This document shows, piece after piece, positions 26,949 to 35,460 of a stretch of 64,000 nucleotides of DNA. Position 1 is the stretch's first letter, and each line of letters opens with the position of its first letter. The stretch covers positions 237,394 through 301,393 of the forward strand of contig NZ_JBNAGF010000005.1 in NCBI RefSeq assembly GCF_049801055.1, read 5' to 3'. Source of the DNA: JBNAGF01 sp049801055 (GTDB lineage Bacteria; Pseudomonadota; Alphaproteobacteria; Rhodobacterales; Rhodobacteraceae). Under the pieces are notes generated by a model, which did not search any database, had not been told where the DNA came from, and saw nothing but the letters and a program-made list of their open reading frames with translations. Both the position numbers and the translations under genes were made by a program.

Positions 26949-27103
26949 CGGGCAGAAGGTATTGCGGGCTCGCGTCTCCATTGGCGCTGAGCCCGAGGTG
27001 CCTCAGCACTGGAAAACAATTCCCGGTGTTTCGGTCGCGTTGCCGAGGTTGAGAAGCTGGTGTAGGTGTCACTCAACGTATTCCGACCCGAGCAGGCATG
27101 ACC

Positions 27104-27583
27104 ATGAGCCATATCAGTCACATCGAACTGGACGACAGCAACCTTGCGCCGCCGACCCCTGAAATCGAACAGGAACGCAAGGTCGCCATGTACGATCTGC
27201 TCGAGGCCAATTCCTTTACTCTGCCCGAACGGGATGATCGGCCATTGCCCAAAGGCCCCTATCACCTGAACCTCGCGATCCGCGACAAACGGCTGGTCTT
27301 TGACATTCACACAGAGGCCGAGGAGCAGGCCGCAGAGTTTCACCTGTCTCTTGGACCGTTCCGTCAGGTGGTAAAGGATTATTTTCAGATCTGCGAAAGC
27401 TATTTCAACGCGGTGAAAAACCTGCCGCCCAGTCAGATTGAAACCATCGACATGGCCCGGCGCGGGATCCATGACGAAGGCAGCCGGGTCTTGCAGGAAC
27501 GGCTGGAAGGTAAAGCCGAGATTGATACTGACACGGCGCGACGGCTGTTTACGCTGATTTGCGTATTGCATTTCGGAGGCTGA
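27104..27583 (+). CDS. UPF0262 family protein
   Basis: About 159 residues: the N-terminus HIELDDSNLAPPTPEIEQER is the family hallmark, followed by KVAMYDLLEANSFTLP and DIHTEAEEQAAEFHLSLGPF. The start at 27104 matches the family start better than the ATG six bases upstream. UPF0262 proteins are conserved in alphaproteobacteria and of unknown function. The following phosphatase gene begins three bases after the stop. Confidence 0.9.
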   Translation: MSHISHIELDDSNLAPPTPEIEQERKVAMYDLLEANSFTLPERDDRPLPKGPYHLNLAIRDKRLVFDIHTEAEEQAAEFHLSLGPFRQVVKDYFQICESYFNAVKNLPPSQIETIDMARRGIHDEGSRVLQERLEGKAEIDTDTARRLFTLICVLHFGG

Positions 27584-27586
27584 TAG

Positions 27587-28045
27587 GTGTTGCCGCTGCC
27601 GCAGTCGGTTTTGTTCTGCTGCGATCACAACGCGGTCCGGTCACCGATGGCCGAAGGTATCATGAAAAAGTTTTATGGGTCCGATACTTACGTCCAGTCC
27701 GTCGGAGTGCGCAACGACATGGAGATCGACGGGTTTTGTATCGCGGTCTGCCAAGAGATCGACGTGGAACTGAGCCGCCATCGTTCCCGTTCCTTTCGGG
27801 AGATGGAAGCGTGGGGCGATGATCTCAGCTCATTTGATCTGGTGGTGGCCCTGTCCCCGGCCAGTCAGCGGCGGGCGCTGGAGCTTACCCGGTATTTTCA
27901 TCTCGATGTAGAATACTGGCCGATCATGGATCCGACCGGATTGGGTGAATCACGAGAGGACAAGCTGGGGCATTACCGACAGACCCGCGATCAGATAATC
28001 CGGCATCTGAAAGACCGCTGGGGAGAGCCGGTCGAAACGCGGTAA
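27587..28045 (+). CDS. Low-molecular-weight phosphatase-like protein
   Basis: 152 residues with a GTG start three bases after the UPF0262 stop. The P-loop LFCCDHNAVRSPMAEG gives C-x5-R-S (Cys12, Arg18), the signature of low-molecular-weight tyrosine phosphatases and arsenate reductases. The general-acid Asp is plausible in WPIMDPTG near the C-terminus. The pairing with UPF0262 is typical of Rhodobacterales. It probably dephosphorylates protein phosphotyrosine, but the substrate is not known. Confidence 0.88.
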   Translation: MLPLPQSVLFCCDHNAVRSPMAEGIMKKFYGSDTYVQSVGVRNDMEIDGFCIAVCQEIDVELSRHRSRSFREMEAWGDDLSSFDLVVALSPASQRRALELTRYFHLDVEYWPIMDPTGLGESREDKLGHYRQTRDQIIRHLKDRWGEPVETR

Positions 28046-28192
28046 GGATTTTCAAGGATCTGAATAACCATAAGGCATTTCCCGGCCCGGGTCAGGCGGA
28101 ACCAGTATTCTTGATCCGTGCCTCGGATGCGGGCCCGGCTTGCCTGACGCCGCAGTGCCGGTCAGAATGACCCAAAATCATCGGAGAGCCCT

Positions 28193-29071
28193 ATGAAGAT
28201 TGCCACTGCCGCCTATCCGCTTGATTGGCTCGAAACTTGGTCTCAGTACCAAGACAAGGTCTCGACCTGGGTCGCCGAAGCTGCGGAGCAGGGCGCCGAA
28301 CTGCTGGTGTTCCCGGAATATGGTGCGATGGAATTGTCGTCGCTGGCCGGGGCAGAGGTTGCAGGCGATCTGGAGCGATCGATCCATGCGGTTTCTGAGC
28401 GGATGGAAGATGTCGCAGAACTTCATTTGAAGCTGGCGGCGGCACACGGCGTGCATATCCTCGGCGCATCGGCTCCGGTGGTAGCGGGTGGCGGCCGCCC
28501 GGTAAACCGGGCCGAGCTATACACACCGGGTGGCCAGCGGGATCATCAGGACAAACAGGTCATGACGCGTTTCGAACGGGATCCTTGGAACATTGCGCCG
28601 GGCGGTCCATTGAAGCTCTTTGATACGGCGCTGGGAAAGATCGGGGTATTGATCTGCTACGATAGCGAGTTTCCACTTTTGGGTCGGGCACTTTGCGAGG
28701 CGGATCTGATCTTGGTTCCCTCCTGCACCGAGGCGCTGTCGGGTTACTGGAGAGTGCGAATCGGTGCCATGGCGCGGGCGCTGGAAAACCAGTGCGTTTC
28801 GGTCATGTCGTCGATTGTCGGTGGCAATGACTGGTCAGCCTCGGTGGACGCCAATACCGGAATGGGCGGGATATTCGGCCCACCTGATGTGGGCTTTCCG
28901 GAAACCGGCATGATGGCCGAAGGCAATTTGAATCAACCAGGCTGGACCTTTGCAGAGGTTGATCTGTCTGCAATAGCCCATGTTCGCGCCGAAGGCAGGG
29001 TTTTGAATCGAACCCATTGGGCAGAGCAGGGGCCGCGGGTCCAATCAGTCACAAAATCGCGCCTTTTGTGA
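28193..29071 (+). CDS. Carbon-nitrogen hydrolase (nitrilase superfamily)
   Basis: 292 residues with the Glu-Lys-Cys triad of the superfamily: Glu42 in LVFPEYGAMELS, Lys121 in HQDKQVMTRFE, and Cys155 in GVLICYDSEFP. It hydrolyses amides or related C-N bonds in the cytoplasm; the exact substrate cannot be read. The gene starts 147 bases after the phosphatase and ends 84 bases before infA. The ATG has a GGAGAGCCCT sequence upstream. Confidence 0.92.
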   Translation: MKIATAAYPLDWLETWSQYQDKVSTWVAEAAEQGAELLVFPEYGAMELSSLAGAEVAGDLERSIHAVSERMEDVAELHLKLAAAHGVHILGASAPVVAGGGRPVNRAELYTPGGQRDHQDKQVMTRFERDPWNIAPGGPLKLFDTALGKIGVLICYDSEFPLLGRALCEADLILVPSCTEALSGYWRVRIGAMARALENQCVSVMSSIVGGNDWSASVDANTGMGGIFGPPDVGFPETGMMAEGNLNQPGWTFAEVDLSAIAHVRAEGRVLNRTHWAEQGPRVQSVTKSRLL

Positions 29072-29155
29072 TTGAGCCCTTGAAAAACAGGGGAAATAGC
29101 CCCATTTAGGCGCACGTCCCGCAACCGAGCGGGAGCAACTTAAGATGGAGACAAC

Positions 29156-29374
29156 ATGGCCAAGGAAGATACGCTCGAATTTCCCGGTGTCGTGAAGGAA
29201 CTCCTGCCGAATGCGACGTTTCGGGTCGAGCTGGAAAACGGCCATGAGATCATCGCACATACGGCGGGCAAGATGCGCAAAAATCGCATCCGTGTTCTGG
29301 CAGGCGACCGTGTTCAGGTCGAGATGACCCCATATGATCTGACTAAGGGTCGGATCAACTATCGTTTCAAGTAA
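29156..29374 (+). CDS. infA: Translation initiation factor IF-1
   Basis: 72 residues, the universal length: AKEDTLEFPGVVKELLPN, ENGHEIIAHTAGKMRKNRIR and an OB-fold ending in GRINYRFK. It binds the A site of the 30S subunit during initiation. GATGGAG lies upstream of the ATG. The Maf gene follows after ten bases. Confidence 0.98.
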   Translation: MAKEDTLEFPGVVKELLPNATFRVELENGHEIIAHTAGKMRKNRIRVLAGDRVQVEMTPYDLTKGRINYRFK

Positions 29375-29384
29375 CGCCAGCCAA

Positions 29385-29963
29385 ATGGCGTTTGTCCTCG
29401 GATCGGGCAGCCCCCGCAGGCTGGACCTTTTGGGCCAGCTCGGCTTGGTGCCCGATGCCGTACGCCCTCCGGATATTGACGAAGATCCCAGGAAGGGAGA
29501 GCTGCCACGCCCTTACTGTGTCCGCATTGCTGCGGAAAAGGTGCAGGCCGTCGAAGCGGCCGATGACGACGTGGTGCTATGCGCAGACACCACCGTGGCG
29601 CTCGGGCGTCGTATCATGGGAAAACCCGCTGACGCAGGCGAAGCCGCGGCGTTTCTGCTGGCACTGTCAGGCCGCCGCCACCGGGTGATAACCGCTGTCG
29701 CGGTGCGCCGGGGAGATCAGATCTGGCAACGCGACGTGGTCAGTCATGTCAGATTCAAGCGGCTTTCAGATCCTGAGCTCAATGCCTATCTCGCCACCAA
29801 TGATTGGCAGGGAAAGGCCGGAGCCTATGCCATTCAGGGGCCAGCCGGTGCCTTCATCCCTTGGATAAGTGGTTCTTTTACCGGTATCGTCGGGCTGCCA
29901 CTTGCCGAGACAGCGGCCCTGCTGCAAGCCGCCGGGCACCCCTTGCATGGAGACGGAAAATGA
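29385..29963 (+). CDS. Maf-family nucleotide pyrophosphatase
   Basis: 192 residues with the Maf signature LGSGSPRRLDLLGQL at the N-terminus, CADTTVALGRRIMGKP (catalytic Asp), and AYAIQGPAGAF near the C-terminus. Maf proteins remove pyrophosphate from non-canonical or modified nucleoside triphosphates. It starts 10 bases after infA, and its stop overlaps the ATG of the ribonuclease gene (ATGA), so infA-maf-rne-yacG form a transcription unit. Confidence 0.93.
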   Translation: MAFVLGSGSPRRLDLLGQLGLVPDAVRPPDIDEDPRKGELPRPYCVRIAAEKVQAVEAADDDVVLCADTTVALGRRIMGKPADAGEAAAFLLALSGRRHRVITAVAVRRGDQIWQRDVVSHVRFKRLSDPELNAYLATNDWQGKAGAYAIQGPAGAFIPWISGSFTGIVGLPLAETAALLQAAGHPLHGDGK

Positions 29964-30982
29964 AAGGGCGCACGATCCTGCTTGATCACTTGAACGATCG
30001 CCAGGCCGCTGCGTTGATGGTGGATGGACGGTTGGAGGATTTCCTCATCGCAGGGGATGCGCCGGCGCCCGGAACCATCTATCGCGCCCGGGCCGAGCGG
30101 CCGGTTAAAGGGCAGGGGGGCATGTTCCTGACCACCCCCGATGGCCCGGCGTTCCTAAGACAAGTCAAGGGGCTCGCCCCGGGAGAACGTCTGCTGGTTC
30201 AGGTCACCGGTTATGCGGAGCCCGGCAAAGCTATTCCGGTGACGACTAAGCTGCTTTTCAAAAGCCGATACGCGATTGTCACGCCCGGCGCGCCGGGGCT
30301 CAACATCTCGCGGTCAATCAGGGATGAAGACGAGCGGGACCGTCTGCTCGAAATCGCGCACACGGAAATGGGAGACAGCCCTTTTGGGCTGATCCTGCGC
30401 TCTGGATGCTCCGGCGCCGACGCTGAAGAAATTGCCGAAGATATCGCTGCAATGGCTGATCTAGCTGCCCAAGTCATGGAAGAGACGAGCAATGAGGCGG
30501 CTCTCCTGAGTGAGGGAGACAGTCCTCATACACTGGCATGGCGTGATTGGGTCGATCCGGCTGATGTGGTGACTGAAACCGGCTGCTTTGAAACGCATGG
30601 GGTTCTGGATGCACTTGACGTCGCGCAGGGGACGGCGGAGCCCTTGCCGGGCGGCGGCAGGCTCTACATAGAACAAACGCGAGCCTTGGTTGCCGTGGAC
30701 GTGAACACCGGAAGCGACACGTCGCTGGCTGCTGGGCAAAAGGCCAATTTCGCATGTGCCAAAGCGTTGCCCCGCGCCTTGCGCATTCGTGGATTGGGCG
30801 GGCAGATTACGCTTGATCTCGCCCCGATGCCCAAGAAAGACCGCCGGGGTTTCGAAACATCGCTCCGCGCTGCTTTCCGGGCCGATAGCGAGGAAACGAT
30901 CCTCGCAGGTTGGACGCCATTGGGACATTTCGAACTTCAACGCAAACGCGGTCGGGTGCCATTGCGGGAGGTTCTGAAGTGA
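29960..30982 (+). CDS. Ribonuclease E/G family protein, short form
   Basis: 340 residues starting MKGRTILLDHLNDRQ, chosen by its overlap with the Maf stop. The metal-binding RNase E/G motif is visible as LVAVDVNTGSD and the second Asp in GQITLDLAPM. It is much shorter than classical RNase E or G: no C-terminal zinc-link region, and no obvious full S1 domain. This compact version is found in the same place in Rhodobacterales and is likely to act on RNA. Its stop overlaps the GTG start of yacG by three bases. Confidence 0.88.
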   Translation: MKGRTILLDHLNDRQAAALMVDGRLEDFLIAGDAPAPGTIYRARAERPVKGQGGMFLTTPDGPAFLRQVKGLAPGERLLVQVTGYAEPGKAIPVTTKLLFKSRYAIVTPGAPGLNISRSIRDEDERDRLLEIAHTEMGDSPFGLILRSGCSGADAEEIAEDIAAMADLAAQVMEETSNEAALLSEGDSPHTLAWRDWVDPADVVTETGCFETHGVLDALDVAQGTAEPLPGGGRLYIEQTRALVAVDVNTGSDTSLAAGQKANFACAKALPRALRIRGLGGQITLDLAPMPKKDRRGFETSLRAAFRADSEETILAGWTPLGHFELQRKRGRVPLREVLK

Positions 30983-31161
30983 GCTGTCCGACATGTGGTC
31001 AGAAAACGGTCGCGAATTACCGTCCCTTTTGTTGCAGGCGCTGTGCGGATTTAGATCTGGCCAAATGGCTGAACGGATCATATGCGCTGCCTTCGGAGGA
31101 TCACGAAGAGGTTGAAGCACCCGCTTCGCCCGAAGAATTCCAGCGCAATCGTCCACACTAA
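30979..31161 (+). CDS. yacG: DNA gyrase inhibitor YacG-like zinc protein
   Basis: 60 residues beginning at a GTG inside the stop of the ribonuclease gene. The N-terminus is MSCPTCGQKTVANYRPFCCR and continues RCADLDLAKWL: a C-x2-C...C-x3-C zinc site characteristic of YacG. YacG binds GyrB and inhibits gyrase in E. coli. An acidic C-terminal tail is usual for the family. Confidence 0.92.
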   Translation: MSCPTCGQKTVANYRPFCCRRCADLDLAKWLNGSYALPSEDHEEVEAPASPEEFQRNRPH

Positions 31162-31240
31162 AATTTCTTGAAAATCCCTCTGGACACTAGGGTTGGCACG
31201 GCATAGAAGGCCAGCACCCAGCGGCAGACGCCGCTCCGGT

Positions 31241-31312
31241 GCCCGGGTAGCTCAGGGGTAGAGCAGTGGATTGAAAATCCTCGTGTCGGTGGTTCGATTC
31301 CGCCCCCGGGCA
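31241..31312 (+). tRNA. tRNA-Phe (anticodon GAA)
   Basis: Cloverleaf with acceptor GCCCGGG/CCCGGGC, D arm GTAGCTCAGGGGTAGAGC, anticodon arm GTGGATTGAAAATCC, T arm GGTTCGATTCC, discriminator A, and an encoded CCA at 31313-31315. An integrase relic starts about 85 bases downstream, which makes this tRNA the probable attachment site of the element that follows. Confidence 0.96.
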
Positions 31313-31401
31313 CCACTACAACCTCCACGGTAGTCCAGTAGAGTCCCATGTGTTTGTTATTGTTATGATTTCATTCCACGGTTGTCCATCATGTTCCGTA
31401 T

Positions 31402-32467
31402 TTGTTCACCCCAAGCCGAGAAAATTGGGGGTGGATATCGGGGTCGCAACATGCGATCAAACGGGATGCCCCTAAGCTGCTTACTGAGGGCATCGACCCG
31501 TCCGAGGTGAAGCGGGAGCGGAAACGTGCGGCCTCGATCGAGGTTCACGGTCGGTTTGCCACAATTGCAGACGAACTTCTCCAAAAAAAAACGCCTTGAG
31601 GGACGTGCCGAACAGACGATCAAGAAGAAGGCGTGGCTTCTTGGTATGGCCAAGGAGGCGCTAGGGGAACGACCGATCACGGAAATCTCGGCGCCTGAAA
31701 TTCTGGCGGTTCTGAAGAAGCAGGAAAAGCAGGGTAACCTCGATACCGCCAACAGGCTGCGGTCTATTATCGGCGAGGTCTTCAGGTACGCCATCGCGGT
31801 CGGCATCGCCACCGACGATCCGACCCAACCGCTCAAGGGTGCTTTGGCTCGAAAGTGGGTGAAATCTCGTGCGGCAATCACTGACAGGGATCGGCTCGGA
31901 GAACTCCTTGTCGCCATAGATGGATATGGCGGGTACCGGGTGGTTGCACTCGGCCTGAGACTTCTTTCCATTCTTCATGTTCGTCCTGGTGAACTGAGGC
32001 TTGCTGCCTGGAAGGAGTTCGACTTGGATGCCGCCAGGTGGAGCATTCCCGCCGAGCGGATGAAAATGGGAACTGAACATATCTCACCGCTTCCCACGCA
32101 GGCAATCACGATCCTCGAAGAGCTCAAGGCATACTCTCATCCGGATGCGCTTGTGCTTCCGTCTCAAAGCCTGAAGATCAAGCCACTGAGCCAGAACACC
32201 TTCAACCAGGCCCTTCGCAAGATGGGGTTTGGCAAGGAGGAAATGACAGCCCACGGTTTCCGGGCAACGTTCTCGACGTTCGCAAACGAGAGTGGCCTTT
32301 GGAACCCCGACGCCATTGAGCGGGCTTTGGCGCATATTGAAGGCAATGACGTGCGACGCGCCTATGCAAGGGGTGCATACTGGGATGAACGCGTGAGGAT
32401 GTCCCAATGGTGGGCCGATCAGTTGGACGAAGTGCAGCGGGCTGCAACGGAGAGAGGTAGAGCATGA
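31402..32467 (+). pseudogene. P4-type tyrosine integrase next to tRNA-Phe, truncated and frameshifted
   Basis: A P4-integrase-like sequence in two frames. The first gives RDAPKLLTEGIDPSEVKRER and ends ADELLQKKTP. The second gives KRLEGRAEQTIKKKAWLLGM and runs through LRLLSILHVRPGELRLAAW (Arg box), AHGFRATFSTFANESGLW (His-x-x-Arg) and ALAHIEGNDVRRAYARG (His, Tyr). They join if one A is removed from a nine-A run at 31583-31591. The usual first 80-90 residues are missing, so the gene is probably dead even if the run was miscounted. It directly follows tRNA-Phe, as such integrases do. The stop overlaps the next gene's ATG. Confidence 0.82.
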
Positions 32468-33075
32468 CGGAAAGTCCCAAGGTGGAAGCCGACACCGAGG
32501 TTGATGCGAAACGATGGGCTTCGGTCCCCTATTGGACTTGGGAGGAAGCAGAGTATTTGCTCGTTGGACTTGATCACTGGAAGGTCAAAAACTTGCCGGT
32601 TGATTTGCCTCTGGACCTCAAGGACCTGCAGCGGCGGCAGGTGCGGGATGCGTTGGAATTCGAGTATCGCGGGCAGGATGGCCCGCGCCAAATTGATCCT
32701 GTGAAGGCGCTAGAGATCGCAAAGAGGCTAGGGATTGCAGTGCCCGAACACTTGGCAGACGAGGTCGCAAAATTGGGCGTTCACACTCCCCCGTCGAATG
32801 GTGTGTTGGGGAAGAAACCGGTAGCCGGAGATGGTGGACTACGTCGCAGCTACAACAAACTTTTGAAAGCGACGCTCGCCATGGCGATTGCCCAGTACCA
32901 GTATCAACCAAAAGCCACCCGACAATCCGCCATCAAACAGATAGTGGAAGACGCCGAAGACATGGGCATCAAGTTGGACGACGAAACCGTGCGCAACAGG
33001 CTTAGAGAAGCCTTTGATGTACTAACAGCCGATGAGCAGGCTCGTGTTGAGGACTACCTCGGCCTGAGCAAGTAG
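32464..33075 (+). CDS. Hypothetical protein in the tRNA-Phe element
   Basis: 203 residues, unknown family. It starts inside the integrase stop (ATGA), a normal position for an element's first cargo gene. The N-terminal part (WASVPYWTWEEAEYLLVGLD) is aromatic and acidic. The C-terminal half (TLAMAIAQYQYQPKATRQSA, then IKQIVEDAEDMGIKLDDETV) reads like a compact helical domain of the type that precedes integrase-associated regulators. No membrane segment or signal. Confidence 0.6.
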   Translation: MTESPKVEADTEVDAKRWASVPYWTWEEAEYLLVGLDHWKVKNLPVDLPLDLKDLQRRQVRDALEFEYRGQDGPRQIDPVKALEIAKRLGIAVPEHLADEVAKLGVHTPPSNGVLGKKPVAGDGGLRRSYNKLLKATLAMAIAQYQYQPKATRQSAIKQIVEDAEDMGIKLDDETVRNRLREAFDVLTADEQARVEDYLGLSK

Positions 33076-33178
33076 TCATTGCGGCAATAGTCAAATCGCT
33101 GTTCGCTCAGCGAATTCGCCCAACGGCTATCACGGACAATTTAGGACTTTTCCGGACCCAACCCGAAAGGAAAAGCCC

Positions 33179-33397
33179 ATGGCAAACACATCCGATAACC
33201 CCAAACCGTTTCTCCGCCTGCCGGAGATTATCGCACCCGATGGCCCGATCCCTGTTGGCAAATCCACCTGGTGGGAGGGCGTCCGCAAGGGACGGTTCCC
33301 GAAGCCCGTCAAGCTCGGACCGCGCATCGCTGTCTGGAAGCGCGAGGACATCGATGCTCTGATCGATGCCCTGATGAACGCGGCTGTGGCGGAGTAA
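33179..33397 (+). CDS. AlpA-like helix-turn-helix regulator
   Basis: 72 residues: FLRLPEIIAPDGPIPVGKST, then WWEGVRKGRFPKPVKLGPRI and AVWKREDIDALI. This is the AlpA/MerR-like layout (winged helix with the WW..V..G.FP.P..LG.R..W signature). In P4-like phages AlpA activates or controls integrase and excision. GAAAGGAAAAGCCC gives a good ribosome binding site before the ATG. A second DNA-binding gene begins six bases after its stop. Confidence 0.88.
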   Translation: MANTSDNPKPFLRLPEIIAPDGPIPVGKSTWWEGVRKGRFPKPVKLGPRIAVWKREDIDALIDALMNAAVAE

Positions 33398-33403
33398 GTC
33401 GGC

Positions 33404-33616
33404 ATGGCTGACCTTCCGTTCCCGCACAACGCCGTCTTCTTGAAGGTCAAGGAGGCGGCCGAGGTGTGCCGCAAAGATCCCAAGACGATCCGCCGCTGGA
33501 TCTTGGCTGGTGAACTCACCGCAACCCGGGCCGGTCGCGGATGGCTCATTGCTCGCGCCGACCTGAAAGCCTTCCTGAAGGCCCGTGGAAACGGCGTAAT
33601 GGCCAATATCCTCTAA
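33404..33616 (+). CDS. Excisionase-like helix-turn-helix protein
   Basis: 70 residues: VFLKVKEAAEVCRKDPKTIR, RWILAGELTATRAGRGWLIA and RADLKAFLKA, a helix-turn-helix of the excisionase/MerR type. It lies six bases after the AlpA-like gene and before the palindrome at 33632-33659. Together with the recombinases downstream it would act as a directionality factor or regulator. Confidence 0.82.
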   Translation: MADLPFPHNAVFLKVKEAAEVCRKDPKTIRRWILAGELTATRAGRGWLIARADLKAFLKARGNGVMANIL

Positions 33617-33631
33617 TGTCCTCAAATGTCA

Positions 33632-33659
33632 CGTATTTTCCCATCGTCGGGAAAATACG
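33632..33659. promoter_or_regulatory. Perfect 11-6-11 palindrome, candidate recombinase or operator site
   Basis: CGTATTTTCCC (33632-33642), spacer ATCGTC, then GGGAAAATACG (33649-33659), an exact inverted repeat. The arm and spacer lengths equal those of dif-type tyrosine recombinase core sites. It lies 15 bases after the excisionase-like gene and 118 bases before the first of two recombinase genes. A transcription terminator is less likely because the stem is A/T-rich and no T-run follows. An operator for the HTH proteins is the main alternative. Confidence 0.6.
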
Positions 33660-33777
33660 CTGGCAAACTTCGGATTTAAATTCACGACTGGGTTTTCCCG
33701 AATGTCCGCGCGTGACCCGCCTTGGGTCGCCTTGTCCGCTCAAGTCCCATCAATCTGAACGAACATAGGAAACCGAA

Positions 33778-35460
33778 ATGTACATCGATACAATCACACC
33801 GAACACTGCGCCCCGCACCTTGCAGGGCGTGATCGACCTCCTGAAGCGGAGTGCCTATCTTGACCCCACCTGTCGCCGCGACTTGGTTTCGGCGATCAAT
33901 CGCGTGGCCGATATTCTCAACGTCAGTCCGGACGCGCTGCCCACGGATGTGCCGGTCCTGCGCGGCAAGCTCATGACCGTTCACCCGGTGCAGGCGGGCC
34001 TGACGTCCAAGTCGTGGTCCAACATCAAGTCGGACCTGCGACGGGCGCTGGTGCTGGCCAATGTCATTCCCGAAACGGAGACCAGTGACCGCAGCCCGGG
34101 TTGGCTGGACTTCCTCGGCAAGGCTAAAGTCAAGCAGCATGCCTGGTCTCTCTCCCGGTTCGTCAGTTTCTGTATGCGCGGTGGGACCGAACCCGCTGAT
34201 GTGACCGACGAGGTCATGGACGAGTTTCGTGCGGAGCTGACCCAGACCATTCTGTCGAAAGATCCGAACGTGATCGTCAAGGAGATGATCCTCTCCTGGA
34301 ACCGCATTCTGCGTGACAACAGTCTTGATTTCCAGCCGCTGCAGGTCCCGACCTTGGACCGCTACCAAACGCGACCCCTGGAGCAGTACCCCAAGGCTTT
34401 GCAGGACGATATCCGAACCTATCTCGAGCGCCTGTCGCACGCGGACATGTTCGATGAGAGTGGTCCGGCTCGCGCTCTGCGGCCTGTCAGTCTGCGCAAC
34501 ACCAAAGCCCATATCCGGCAGTACCTCGATGCCCTGGTCGACTGCGGACACCAAGCCGCCTCATGGGGCAGCCTCGGGCAGGTGCTGAAACCCGAACTTG
34601 TCAAACAGGGTTTCACGCGCATTGTTGAGCGCAACGGTGGCGAGCCGCCGGTCGGTCTCGTTAACATCTCCGCGACACTTCTTGGTATTGCCCGCCACTA
34701 CTCAGGCGCCCCACAGGAGACGGTGGACACCATTTCCGCCTACAAGCGGAAACTGGTTCTGAAAACCGGTGCCGGTAGCTATGCCATGTCTGAGAAGAAC
34801 GTGACCCGGCTGGCTCAGTTTGACAACTGGGAGAACATCGCCCGTCTCGTCGCCCTGCCAGACATCTTGATGGACCGAGCCAAGTCCAATCCCGACAAAG
34901 CGCGGTCGGCGCTGGATGCGATGTACGCGGTGGTAATTTCCCTGCTTCTGTGTGCTCCGATGCGTGCACGCAACCTGGCGGGTCTCGACCTTGATAAGAA
35001 CTTCGACGAGCAAGGCCGTGGCAAGAATTTGAAGTATGTCATTCACATCGAAGGCGCCGACGTGAAGAACAATACACCGATCGACGTGGTACTCAACGAG
35101 GGCACCGCCCGGATGCTGACGACCTACCAGCGGGAGTTCAGGTCGAAACTGTCCGAACACCCTGGCGGCGCACTGTTTCCCAAGAAGTCCGGCGGCGCTC
35201 GCAGTGCTGGCCAGCTCTCTGGGGGTATCTCCGACCTCATTTACCGCGAAACGGGCCTCAAAGTGCACACGCACCTGTTTCGCCACTTCGCGGCCAAACT
35301 CTATCTGGACGCGCATCCGGGGGATTACGAGACGGTGCGTCGTCTCCTCGGTCACCGCCGCCTCGAAACGACCATGGCGTTCTATGCCCGTCTGACCAAT
35401 GCCATGGCGCTGGATCAGTACGACAAGACCGTCCTGTCCAAGTTGCGGGGGACGCGATGA
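33778..35460 (+). CDS. Large tyrosine recombinase, first of an overlapping pair
   Basis: 560 residues. The C-terminal catalytic part has APMRARNLAGLDLDKNF (Arg box), HLFRHFAAKLYLDAHPGD (His499 to Arg502), LLGHRRLETTMAFYARLTN (His and catalytic Tyr). The long N-terminal half (1-380) is helical, consistent with extended arm- and core-binding domains. AGGAAACCGAA precedes the ATG. The stop overlaps the start of a second recombinase in ATGA, so they are made together and may form a heteromeric complex. Confidence 0.9.
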   Translation: MYIDTITPNTAPRTLQGVIDLLKRSAYLDPTCRRDLVSAINRVADILNVSPDALPTDVPVLRGKLMTVHPVQAGLTSKSWSNIKSDLRRALVLANVIPETETSDRSPGWLDFLGKAKVKQHAWSLSRFVSFCMRGGTEPADVTDEVMDEFRAELTQTILSKDPNVIVKEMILSWNRILRDNSLDFQPLQVPTLDRYQTRPLEQYPKALQDDIRTYLERLSHADMFDESGPARALRPVSLRNTKAHIRQYLDALVDCGHQAASWGSLGQVLKPELVKQGFTRIVERNGGEPPVGLVNISATLLGIARHYSGAPQETVDTISAYKRKLVLKTGAGSYAMSEKNVTRLAQFDNWENIARLVALPDILMDRAKSNPDKARSALDAMYAVVISLLLCAPMRARNLAGLDLDKNFDEQGRGKNLKYVIHIEGADVKNNTPIDVVLNEGTARMLTTYQREFRSKLSEHPGGALFPKKSGGARSAGQLSGGISDLIYRETGLKVHTHLFRHFAAKLYLDAHPGDYETVRRLLGHRRLETTMAFYARLTNAMALDQYDKTVLSKLRGTR

